64,000 bases of DNA from Exophiala sp. HKRS030 (lineage: Eukaryota > Ascomycota > Eurotiomycetes > Chaetothyriales > Herpotrichiellaceae): contig JAHWDD010000011.1 in the NCBI GenBank assembly GCA_023897205.1, positions 186,001 through 250,000 on the forward strand. Reading direction: 5' to 3'. How positions within the stretch are numbered: the first letter of the stretch is position 1; the number at the start of each line of letters is the position of its first letter. Shown here one piece after another: positions 12,877 through 22,204 of this stretch. A model generated the notes under the pieces. That model did not search any database, was not told where the DNA came from, and saw nothing but the letters and a program-made list of their open reading frames with translations. A program made the position numbers and the translations under genes.

Positions 12877-13980
12877 ATGACGTCTGAAGCTTGCTGCAGG
12901 ATCCCTGCCATTGTTGCAAAAGGTTACCAACCTCGAGGAGTCTATCAAACCATCGCTGGTCTGAATACGTGTGAGTATTTTTGTTTGATGTTCCTCCTCC
13001 GTCCCCCCCTCTCTCGTTGACAAATGGTTGCTCACTGTAAAAATAGACGTCACCGGGTCTACCGCAGAAGCAAAATCAGGTATCGTAGACATTTTCGACA
13101 TTTTCGGTTTCAGTACGCAGACCCTCCTAGGTGCCGACGTCCTCGCTGCCCGGACGAATTCCGTCGTCTTGGTCCCTGACTTCTTCGACGGCGAGGCCGT
13201 CAGTCATGACTGGCTACCGGCCGACACTGAAGAAAAGAAAGCCTGGTTGTCGAGATTCATGAGTGAAAAGGCTGCATTCCCTCGAAATGTGGATTTGTTG
13301 TTGAGGGTGACGAAAGAGTCTAAGACCACGTTCGCCAACGTGAACTCTTGGGCGACGTTTGGACTATGTTGGGGTGGGAAAGTGAGTCTCATCGACCTAC
13401 GCGTTACTTGACGGTGCAAACCCCCGGAAAATAAGAAGGTATTACTCTGACGAGGTTGATTACGTTCTAGGTGGCGGTGCTGGCGTCGGGACCAGAATCT
13501 CCCTTTGTGGCATCTGGACAAGCTCATCCTGGGTAAGTTTCGAGAATCTTGACGTGCCGAAGTCTCGATTCTTTCTACCTTTGCCTCTGTTCCCTCCGAC
13601 ATTTCGACCATGATCGCTCACCATCTACGACAGACGTATGGACAAGGCGGATGCGGAAAAGTTGACGATCCCGCACATTGTACTTGCATCCAAAGACGAG
13701 CCAGCCGACACTGTCACTGCGTATACGGAAATCATCAAGACAAATGGCGTAGGTGGCGTGGTCGAGACGTACCATACCATGTGGCACGGGTGGATGGGTG
13801 CTCGCGCGGACCTGGAAACAAAAGAAAGTCGCGAGGAATACTCTCGCGGGTAAGTGGAACGTCGTGTCCCCGGCGCTTGAGACGGCGGGACAGAATCCAA
13901 AATCCGGGCCAAGCTAACATGTATGTGTGTGTGTGGCTAGATACGAGCAAGCAGCCGAATTTTTCAAAAAGTACCTTTGA
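12877..13980 (+). CDS. Dienelactone hydrolase family protein
   Basis: An alpha/beta hydrolase of the type that opens dienelactones and related lactones or enol esters. Five exons: 12877-12970, 13047-13381, 13471-13532, 13634-13849 and 13941-13980; 248 residues, normal for the family. The triad is visible: Cys139 as nucleophile in FGLCWGGK, Asp185 in KDEPAD, and His215 in MWHGWMGAR. The N-terminal cap CCRIPAIVAKGYQPRG is typical of fungal members. There is no signal peptide, so it should act in the cytosol. Its place between the methyltransferase-like gene and the regulator, with the same promoter element, suggests that it hydrolyses a lactone or ester formed on the cluster's pathway; the substrate is inference. 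All joins keep frame. Confidence 0.93.
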
Positions 13981-14225
13981 CAAGTCATAGGGGGGTAGAC
14001 AGGAGGTGTAGTGGCAGAACGAACGAATGACATTTCGTGTTGGAATCTTGGGAGAATGTACAGAGTAACTACCATATACAATATCACTTTTGGCTTTGAA
14101 GCCTGAGTCAACTTGTCGCGCCGAACAGGTTCTGTTGAGTTGATCGTTGTTATACATGTAGTGCTTGGGTTCCCCCTTTTGGCCAATGGTTCAATAAACT
14201 CTCCCATATCTTTAGATGGCCAGAT

Positions 14226-16227
14226 TCAAGGAAGTGCCGAGTATCCATCGTCGTCGAATACAAACATGTCGCTCAAATCGACGCCTGGGGTGAATTGGAA
14301 GAGATCAAAGTCATATCCCGTCGGGTCTGACAGAGGATCTAGTACTCCTGCGCTGATGTACTCCCCACCAACAGCATCCGAGGCTCCGCCGCCGGGAGCA
14401 GTTGTCGCCAATGCGTCGGCTCCAGCTTGGTTGCTTTCGAGCGCTGCCGCCGACTCTGCACTTTCCGCACGACTAACATTCCGAAAACTCATCAGACAGT
14501 CGTACACCAAACTCGCGCCCACTCGCGACTTGACTCGAAGTCGCAGGTCGCGCTGCCGCATGTTTGGGTTCTTTTCTGCCGCGCTCCAGTACCGACGCAG
14601 CATGTCCGACGTGCGCGCTGCCTGGTCCTTCGGGGTTTGGTGACTCGACAGCTGGGACAAGGAGAATGCCGCTGCGTTGAGGAGAATGCGGCCTCTCTCG
14701 TAGTCGAGCCCTACACTGAACGTCGAATGGAGAACTCTGATGATTACCAGGCCGGCGGTGGAGATGTGCCGAGCGAGTATCGAAGGTGCGTACGGCAGGT
14801 GTTGGATTCCGTCCACTTGCGACAAAACAGTATTGATGAGGTCCGTAGCAGTGTTGTACGCGCGAAGGATACCGGAACTTCGCATTTCACTGGGGGTGTT
14901 GTACAGCATGAATAAACACTGAAGTCTCAATTGAGAAACCTCGAGCTGCAGTCGATTTGCAAATGACAGGCGACTCCAGAGCTGCCGCGAAATGGAAACA
15001 AGGCTTTGCTCTGCCCTGTGTATCAGACCCCACCCGACCTCCTCGTCAGGATTACCGCACGGCTCTTCGGCGGCTTCGTGCCAGGACCTCAGTGCTTCGT
15101 TGGTGGCTTTCTGTATGATGAGACTGTGGTGGAGCTCGATCGGTATGCCTTCTGCATTCGAACAGGCTTTCCGCATACTAAAATCGTCAAAGCACGAGAT
15201 TGCTTCGCCGCCGATCTCTGTAGATAGACTTGTTGTGCGGTCAGCATCACCGGGGCTGGGTTTGGTCTCTAACTCACCTTTGGCACACTGCCACAGATGC
15301 GAACCAAGTACGACTTCGTTCAGCTATGTCGTGGCCGGTGAAACTTATTGAGTGTTTCGAATATTCGGCTTCACATCCCGGCCGGTTCAAACCCATCATC
15401 TGGGCCGAAGTTACGGCGAGACGGGCAAGGACCAATGATTTGTCTGTCCACAAGTGCATATCTGGCAGCGTCCAGGACGCCAGCAAGAGCAAGGCTTGCA
15501 CACTTGGCAGGGTGAAGAGGCTTCCTCCAATAGTTGCCCAAAGCAGTCTTGAGAGTTCTGGAGTCAGACCGTTCAGGAAATCGTCGCCGATACGCCTGCT
15601 CGATACTGCAATTATTACCCAGAAGAGGAGCTGGGAATGGTCGTGACATTTTGGGCTTGTTCGATTCGGGTCCAATATGGGAAGAAAGGCATGGTACTTC
15701 TCGAAGAAGCTGGTACCACGTCAACACCTTTCACATGCACACACAGCAACGAAACACACTTACATGGCAAATAGAGTTTGCGCTCTCTCCTGGGTAATTG
15801 TTACACTCCCAAGGGTATATACGACTCCTTGGCCAACTGACGGGATGGAGGTAGGTCGAAAGGGTGACGCATCAGAGAGGTTCTCGTTGCGAGGAGTGGG
15901 CCGCGAGGCCCCTTCTTCTCCAAGCCCGTCCAGGGCTGATTGAGATGTGTCTGGATGATTCGGTCGTGAAGGAGTGCTGTGGCTAGGAATATGCTGCTCG
16001 ATTACTCCTTGTAAGCTGGAAACGCGTTGTTGGAGTTCTTCCACTCGATCCTGCTTGTTGGTGCGTTTGTATGATGGCTCGATCGAGCACGTAAGTCCCA
16101 GTCTTTGGCAGCGCGCACAAGGAACCCTGTCAAGTGCGCATCGTATCTTGGCTTGCCGGCAATTACGACACGCCACTCGAGTCCTTCTCTCACGGGAAGG
16201 ATCTGTAGATGAACGATTTGGCGGCAT
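14226..16227 (-). CDS. Zn2Cys6 transcription factor, probable cluster regulator
   Basis: Three exons on the minus strand: 16227-15764, 15709-15278 and 15228-14226; 632 residues. The binuclear zinc cluster has six Cys at 20, 23, 30, 37, 40 and 47 (C-x2-C-x6-C-x6-C-x2-C-x6-C). A basic linker (EPSYKRTNKQDRVEELQQ) runs into a short coiled coil. This linker style is seen in the Leu3/War1/PrtT-like group. The middle is the usual helical regulatory region, and the C-terminus is acidic (DLSDMFVFDDDG), a plausible activation domain. The second intron is only 49 bp; its AAG acceptor at 15229 is the one that keeps frame. The gene lies inside the cluster, and its own upstream region carries a CCG-N4-CGG site, so autoregulation is plausible. 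The effector is unknown. Confidence 0.9.
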
Positions 16228-16663
16228 CCTCCCCTCAAGTCCTGTTTATGAGAATGGCCGTCTCAAATCTAGGTTCAGGGTTCCGCAGCATGAAGAACAG
16301 CAGTTGAGTAGAGAGTAAGTAGCAGTGGCATGGCCGATTGAAGATTAATGGCTGCTGGAAGGCAGGAGTTTGTAGGTCATGGAACAATTACCTCGCTTCA
16401 GAAAGGGTCGGGCCTAGCCTTTTTAGGGCTAAAACCGGAGCCAGACCGGCACCGGGGGCATTTAGTCACGCAATTGAGATCTTGGATTACTGCCAAGGCC
16501 GGTCTAGACATCATCGACTTCAGATTGTTCTTCACGAATTTCTTGATTTACGCGAGACATGATGCTACAGAGACACACATGTCAACATCACACTGCTATG
16601 TAACTCTGGCAGGCAGTCCCATGAACCATGACCGATCTATCTTCGTGATTGAGTCAGTGTTAT
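16228..16663. promoter_or_regulatory. Promoter of the cluster regulator
   Basis: A 436-bp spacer between the regulator start and the dehydrogenase stop. It contains a CCG-N4-CGG site at 16446-16455 in a locally C/G-rich patch, and no open frame of note. Confidence 0.5.
16446..16455. promoter_or_regulatory. CCG-N4-CGG palindrome, candidate Zn2Cys6 site
   Basis: The sequence reads CCGGCACCGG, about 220 bp upstream of the regulator ATG on the minus strand. It would allow the regulator to control its own gene. Confidence 0.5.
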
Positions 16664-18181
16664 TTACCGCAAGCACTCTCGCCTAGCCTTTGCATAAGCA
16701 GCCGCTTCCCGTCCAGCAATACGACCGAAGACCGCTCCTTTGGTCAAGCCAGCTCCCCCAGGATAGTTGTGATAGAAAACACCACCGGCAATTTCACCGG
16801 TGCAATACAGCCCAGGCATTAATCTCCCTTCGTTGTTCACCACCCGCCCTCGTGTATCGGAGGCGATGCCGCCGTAGGTGAAGGTGATGCCACAGGTGAC
16901 GCCGTACGCAACGAAAGGTGGGCTGCTCAGCGGCAAGGCCCAGTTTGACTTGGGTACCGCCAGTGATGATGAAGACGAAGTCGAGAGACCATCCAAGTGC
17001 TGGGCATCGAATGTCTCCACGTTTGCAGGGCATGCAGCGTTGAACTCATTTACAGTTTGCTCTAGACTCGCGGGAGAAATGCTCAACTTCTTCGCGAGCT
17101 CTGCAATAGTGTCGGCATGGATGGCATCTCCGGTGACGTACCGTGGCTGCAGTAGATGTACCGTCTTTTGGTCGAAGATCTGGTACCCTATCGACCGAGG
17201 TTGGTCTCCGATCACCTTGCCAGTCTTCGCATACGTCATTGAAAACTCATCCTCCCCTTCATCGAAGAACCGCTTTCCGTTCACGTTGACGGTGATTCCG
17301 TAGGTGTAGGAGTACCTCGGAATGACCGGCGTCTTGGTAATGTCGCCTACCAGAGGGGCGTTGATGTCCTGTGGAGATGCATGTGCTGCGCCCCAATGGC
17401 CGACCGGTCGCGCACCAGCTTCTATCGCACGCCGAAGCATCGTACCAGTATTGTGCCTGGTCCCGCGGACTGGAACAAGGTCCCAGCCTTCTCCCAGGTA
17501 TTGTCGCTTCATGGCAGGGTTCGCCGAAAACCCGCCTGAGGCCAGAATGACCGAACCGTGGACGTCGCTGTACCCATCAGTTTCCCTGACCCTGATTCCG
17601 TGAACGGTGTCGCCAGCGACCAAGAGGACATGCACAGGAGCATTGTACCTGACGACAATGTCGGTCTTTTCAACAGCATCGAACAGGTTCTGAATCAACC
17701 CCACACCGTCCTTGTATGCTTTAACGGTACCTCCGGGCAAGAGGTCAACGGCACCGTTGAGTTTCTCCGAATAATACTTGCGGACAGTCGTCTCCCACAT
17801 GACTCCTTTCGACTTCATCCACTCGATGGCAGCCCAGCTCTCGTTGACCAGAACCTCTGACAAGCCTGGGTCATTCCTTCCGTGGGATGTCGAGGCGAGG
17901 TCGTCGTGGTAGAGCTCCTTGGTGTACGGCGCCATGGAGCAGCGTTTGGCCTCGTCTAGGGCTTGTGGGGTCAGGACGGTCTTGACCTGATCTATCCCAT
18001 TGTGAACTGCCCTAAAGACGGCTCCCGAGTAACGACTGTTTCCACCGCGTTCCTCCTTGCTTGCTGCCTCCAGCAGGATCACACGAGCGCCAGCCTCGTG
18101 CGCTGAAAGTGCTGCGCATAGGCCCGCATTACCACCTCCCACAACGACGACGTCGAAAGTCGAGTGTGAAGGTGCCGGCAT
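16664..18181 (-). CDS. FAD-dependent dehydrogenase, TcuA (tricarballylate dehydrogenase)-like
   Basis: A flavoprotein of the fumarate reductase/succinate dehydrogenase superfamily, intronless, 505 residues. The N-terminal dinucleotide fold has GGGNAG at residues 15-20 and an acidic strand end (ILLEAA), followed by GGNSRYSGA, the FAD pyrophosphate region seen in bacterial TcuA. The C-terminus has the usual second FAD-binding block (GLYCTGEIAGGVFYHNYPGG). No signal peptide or membrane segment is seen, so it is probably cytosolic. Salmonella TcuA oxidises tricarballylate to cis-aconitate and hands electrons to the Fe-S membrane protein TcuB; no TcuB-like gene is present here. With the hydratase and lyase nearby, a role in desaturating a polycarboxylate is reasonable. 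A 3-ketosteroid dehydrogenase-like or other fumarate-reductase-like activity cannot be excluded. Confidence 0.85.
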   Translation of the reverse strand: MPAPSHSTFDVVVVGGGNAGLCAALSAHEAGARVILLEAASKEERGGNSRYSGAVFRAVHNGIDQVKTVLTPQALDEAKRCSMAPYTKELYHDDLASTSHGRNDPGLSEVLVNESWAAIEWMKSKGVMWETTVRKYYSEKLNGAVDLLPGGTVKAYKDGVGLIQNLFDAVEKTDIVVRYNAPVHVLLVAGDTVHGIRVRETDGYSDVHGSVILASGGFSANPAMKRQYLGEGWDLVPVRGTRHNTGTMLRRAIEAGARPVGHWGAAHASPQDINAPLVGDITKTPVIPRYSYTYGITVNVNGKRFFDEGEDEFSMTYAKTGKVIGDQPRSIGYQIFDQKTVHLLQPRYVTGDAIHADTIAELAKKLSISPASLEQTVNEFNAACPANVETFDAQHLDGLSTSSSSSLAVPKSNWALPLSSPPFVAYGVTCGITFTYGGIASDTRGRVVNNEGRLMPGLYCTGEIAGGVFYHNYPGGAGLTKGAVFGRIAGREAAAYAKARRECLR

Positions 18182-18491
18182 GGCTTCTGTCGTGATTGTT
18201 TATGTGGTATTACAAGAGGGAGGCACAGAAAAGTCCTTGGCTTAGAACCTGTCTAATCGACCTAGCTAGCTTATAATTTGGCTGCTATACTCTATACAGG
18301 CTCAGGAACGAGAGAAGATATATATATATATACATATCTTTTGCCTAGCGAAAGTCGAGTAGTGGAGCAATATACAATCTCACCACTTGTGTGATACTCC
18401 CAAATGACCTATGGATGCACTGGGGTCGTGGAGGTACTCTGTGGAGATACGCTGAAGGCTTTCGTCAGTCCCGGGTTGGGATATCCCCGGG

Positions 18492-18501
18492 CCGCAGACG
18501 G
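18492..18501. promoter_or_regulatory. CCG-N4-CGG palindrome, candidate Zn2Cys6 site
   Basis: The sequence reads CCGCAGACGG, extended by flanking G and C to a 12-bp palindrome arm pair (GCCG...CGGC). It is in the shared dehydrogenase/transporter promoter. Confidence 0.55.
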
Positions 18502-18531
18502 CATCTTGGTGTCATCATTAGCCATTCCGGG

Positions 18532-18541
18532 CCGTAAGCGG
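18532..18541. promoter_or_regulatory. CCG-N4-CGG palindrome, candidate Zn2Cys6 site
   Basis: The sequence reads CCGTAAGCGG, again extended to GCCG...CGGC. It is spaced 40 bp (about four helical turns) from the preceding site. Confidence 0.55.
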
Positions 18542-18950
18542 CTCAGAAGACAACCACTTCCTTGGATGAGTTGCCGTACTTGGCGAGTGTCTACACAAGA
18601 TCGACGCCTATGGCTTTCCCAGCCCATTAGACAAATAGTGAGGAGTCGAGACTTTGCATGGCAACCAATAAGCGAAGCGGTCCAATCGAAGAACATCCTC
18701 GCCTCCATTCTCACGGGCCGCACGCAGGTTTCTCGAGGAGCATAGGTGATAGCGATACCCTAGCTCCTCTCGGCCACAAAGGTATACAGGGGTTTGCGGG
18801 GGCTCGGTTCCTGGGGTGGGTGTACGGACCTATATTACTCGACTATAGCTCTTCAACAAGACCCTTCAGTCTTCCTTCCATCGGAATCTCCAGTAGCAGC
18901 AAAGCTTTATTCGAGAGTCTACACAAAGACCCTCAATACCCAGTGTCAAC

Positions 18951-20606
18951 ATGTCTTCTGGGCAAAAAGCCGACCCAGCAACCGTCGAACAAGCCGAACA
19001 CATAGGGGCTTCTTCGTTGTTGTTCGACACTCCAGAGGAAGTGGCTGCGCAAAAGTCCATGTTGAGGAAGCTAGACCTCATCCTTCTGCCACTCGTGTCT
19101 CTCTCCTACCTGATGGCATATATTGTGAGTCATGTTTATACATTTGTTTGCCCCTTGACCAGACACTGATTAAGCCCCAGGATCGGAACAACATTGGATA
19201 TGCAAGACTTATGGGCTTGCAGAAAGACCTCAAACTCTCGGGTTCTCAGTTTTACAACTCGGTGATGGTTTTTTGTAAGAGCTTGTCAAAACCCCCGAAT
19301 GGTAATCCCACAGAGACTGACCTGGAACCTAAGATGCTGGCTACATTGCTCTGATCTTCCCGGCGAACTTCCTGCTGAGGAAGCTAGGGCCGAAGATCCA
19401 GCTTGGGTTAGCCGTAATCACTTTCGGGGTCTTTGTCACTTGCTACTGCACATCTCGCGGCTATGCGGACCTAATTGGGCTTCGATTCGCCGTGGGTGGT
19501 GCAGAGGCCTTGCTGCAGTCGGCGCCCTTGTACCTGGTCATCTGGTACGGTCGGCACGAACTTGGCAGAAGAATTGGTAAGATCAGAAACTGGCATGAGA
19601 AGAAGAAAGCCCTGCTAACCACAAAAAAAAATATGTAGCATTCTTCTACTCGGCGACAACAATCTCCGGTGTCTTCAGTGGCCTCATCGCATATGGTATA
19701 CAAACGACCATGGAAGGCGTTGGGGGGAGAACCTCCTGGCAATGGCTGTTCCTGATTGAGGGCGTCATAGCCATCGCGCTTGGCTGTGTCAACGCCGTCG
19801 CCCTTCCCAATCTGCCCGAAAAGATCAAGACGTCCAAGATCTTCACCCCGACGGAGCTCCTCGTCGCACGCAAGAGAAGCAGCGAACACAACGTGGAGAA
19901 CCCCAAGTTCCGCACCGACCAGGTCCTGGCCAGTCTAAAGGATCCCAAAACGTGGCTGTTGGCTTTACTTGCTGCCTGCAACTCGACCATACTGGCCTCC
20001 ACGGGCGCCTTCCTGCCGACGATCGTCAAGGAATTCGGATTCACCGCGGTGCGGGCCCAGCTCTTCACGGTGATCCCGTACGCGGTGGCATTCGTCTCGA
20101 TGATCGCCATTGGATACTTTTCTGATCGCATGCGCGTCAAGGCCTACTTCATCATCGGGTCGCTCACGTCGTGCCTGATCGGGCTAGTCATCTTGATCAG
20201 CACCACCGGTAAGACGGCAGGGATTTTCGCCGCCTGTCTGCTGGTGGGGGGCGCGTACCCTGCCTCTGTGCTGCAGATCGCCTGGATACAAATCACCTTT
20301 TGCGGCAACACCAAGCGCGCCACGTCTTGGGGCGTCGCCATGATCTTTGGCCAGGGCCTGAGCATGTCCGGCGCGCAAATCTATAAGGACCCGCCTCGCT
20401 TCTTCATGGGACACGGCGTGCTGATCGGCTACGTGACCATGGGTCTGGTCTGTACGGTCCTGGCCAGGGCTCTGATGGTCCGCGACAATCGCAACAGGGA
20501 CGCAATTGTCCAGGACTATCAAACGAGAGGAGAACGTCATCCGGACTTGGACAAGGATTTCGAGGAAACTTGCGACAAGCACATCAGCTTCAGGTACATT
20601 GTCTAA
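18951..20606 (+). CDS. MFS transporter, anion:cation symporter (Dal5-like) family
   Basis: Four exons: 18951-19124, 19181-19274, 19334-19576 and 19639-20606; 492 residues. About 12 hydrophobic helices are evident, with the family signature DRNNIGYAR at residue 59 and a GR-rich loop after helix 4. Fungal members of this family carry allantoate, nicotinate, pantothenate, biotin, tartrate and other carboxylates with protons across the plasma membrane. Given the neighbours, import of a di- or tricarboxylate is the natural guess, but specificity cannot be read from sequence. The third exon depends on an AAG acceptor at 19333, the one that keeps frame. The gene is divergent from the dehydrogenase and shares two CCG-N4-CGG sites with it. 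Confidence 0.92.
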
Positions 20607-20827
20607 AAATGAGGGGAGAAACTCGGAACATTCGGTGGTAAAGGAAAGGAGAGGGGGAGGGGAGGGAATGGAGGAGTCTGACAGGAGTAGCAACTTTGGT
20701 AGAACTATCGTCATCTTTGGGAAGAATGTGACGTTGATGCTAGTTCGGGACTATTAAGAAAAGTTCAATATATGGATTAGATTAGTGTGCAACACTTTCA
20801 CTGGAAGTATATATATCATATATATTG

Positions 20828-21733
20828 TTACTTTGGATTCGCTGCATTACTAGCTATCATGCGATCAAAGTCCATCAACTCCTTCATTCCACAAGCGTCA
20901 AACACTTTGTGGGGGGACCACTGCCCACCACCATATTGTTCGCAGTCGCCCGTCTCTTTCAACGTCTTCAGGGCCTGAGATACGGCCACAAAGGTCGGCA
21001 TCAGACACGCGCCGGCATACACGATAATCTTGACCCCCAACGCCTTGGCTTCGTCTACCGTCACCTTGTAAGCGCTGGACCCTTGGACCATGCCGTACAT
21101 GACCGGTGCTTTTCCTTTGAACCTTTCACAGACCGCCACCAATTCTTCTCGTTTGGTGATTGCTTCGAGGAAGGCGACGTCGGCACCGGCGTCGACCGCG
21201 GCTTCTAGTCTTGTCAGGGACTCCTCCAGGCCCAGCGACTGTAGGGCGTCCGTCCGGGCGATGATGACGATGTCCGACCCCATCCGTTTCTTCGTCTCGA
21301 CCGCGGCGCGTATCCGCGTCAGGTACTCCTCCTTGGACACGAGCTGCTTGCCCTCGAGGTGCCCGCATTTCTTGTTGACGACCTGGTCCTCGAGGTGGAA
21401 TCCCGCGACGCCGGCCGATATGTACGCGGCCGTCGTCCTCGCGACGCTGAGGGTGCCACCGTAACCCGTGTCCGCGTCCGCGATGAGGGGCACCGACCGG
21501 TCGATGTTGGCAATCATCTCGGCATTCTGTCTCATCTCTGTCATGGTGGCGAGGCCGAGGTCAGCCATGCCCAGCGTGGACATGCTGGTCCCCGCCCCGG
21601 TCATGTAGAGGGTTTGGAAGCCGGCGTTCAGGGCAAGGCGGGCGGTGATGCCGTCGTAAACGCCAGGACCGACGACGATCTGCGAAGGATCGTTCAAGAG
21701 GGCCCAAAGGCGCGTGGATGCTTGGACTGTCAT
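20828..21733 (-). CDS. Isocitrate lyase/PEP mutase family lyase (methylisocitrate or dimethylmalate lyase-like)
   Basis: Intronless, 301 residues, the size of bacterial PrpB, 2,3-dimethylmalate lyase and oxaloacetate hydrolase and shorter than true isocitrate lyase. The TIM-barrel shows the Mg-binding DADTGYGG at 86-93, HLEDQ at 113-117, and the catalytic loop KKCGH at 121-125 with the Cys that marks C-C bond-cleaving members as opposed to phosphonomutases. These enzymes split a 2-hydroxydicarboxylate or tricarboxylate into a 2-oxoacid (glyoxylate or pyruvate) plus succinate, propionate or a relative. No targeting signal is seen at the N-terminus. It is divergent from the hydratase, whose product would be its natural substrate. 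The exact substrate is inferred only from context. Confidence 0.9.
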   Translation of the reverse strand: MTVQASTRLWALLNDPSQIVVGPGVYDGITARLALNAGFQTLYMTGAGTSMSTLGMADLGLATMTEMRQNAEMIANIDRSVPLIADADTGYGGTLSVARTTAAYISAGVAGFHLEDQVVNKKCGHLEGKQLVSKEEYLTRIRAAVETKKRMGSDIVIIARTDALQSLGLEESLTRLEAAVDAGADVAFLEAITKREELVAVCERFKGKAPVMYGMVQGSSAYKVTVDEAKALGVKIIVYAGACLMPTFVAVSQALKTLKETGDCEQYGGGQWSPHKVFDACGMKELMDFDRMIASNAANPK

Positions 21734-22204
21734 TGTGGTGAGAAATCTGGATCAACGGGAGAGGTGTCGGTGAGATTGAGAACTTTCTCTTTCGCCTCTT
21801 GGAGAGCCGTTGAACAAGGTCTAGACGTCCCTTGACTGATATATTGTTGTCCTACTCTGTAAGTCCAACGTGTTAGACCCTGAAATCGGACCGGATCCAC
21901 TGAAGGACAATCAAATGTAGTTGGACCAGATTGTCAAGCCCCTCAACTTGGGGACTTGCCGCACACGGCCCGACGTGTTTATATGCGTGCATTCTCCTAT
22001 GCCGCTCCGCTACCGGCGAACTGAGGTCATCGAGTAGCCATTTGAGACAGCTGGCGAGACCTTCACAGGCCTGTTGGCAGGTTATATGAGATTGGGGTCG
22101 TGGTGATCACTCGTGCTCAAAAGAGATCAAATATTTCAAAAGGAAAACAAGAGTACGGTTTCACCCACTACTCAGTGGTTCCAAAGAATTATCAATCCAA
22201 AGGC
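21734..22204. promoter_or_regulatory. Divergent promoter of the lyase and the hydratase
   Basis: A 471-bp spacer between divergent starts. It contains a CCG-N4-CGG site at 22007-22016 and a weaker direct CGG pair near 21888. A GTG-initiated in-frame extension upstream of 22205 is not a eukaryotic start and is ignored. Confidence 0.55.
22007..22016. promoter_or_regulatory. CCG-N4-CGG palindrome, candidate Zn2Cys6 site
   Basis: The sequence reads CCGCTACCGG, about 190 bp before the hydratase ATG and 270 bp from the lyase ATG. Confidence 0.55.

Larger units (their letters stand above)
18182..18950. promoter_or_regulatory. Divergent promoter of the dehydrogenase and the MFS transporter
   Basis: A 769-bp spacer between two divergent starts. 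It contains a TA-repeat at about 18319-18332 and two CCG-N4-CGG sites 40 bp apart (separate entries). Both sites lie nearer the transporter, yet they could serve both genes. Confidence 0.6.
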
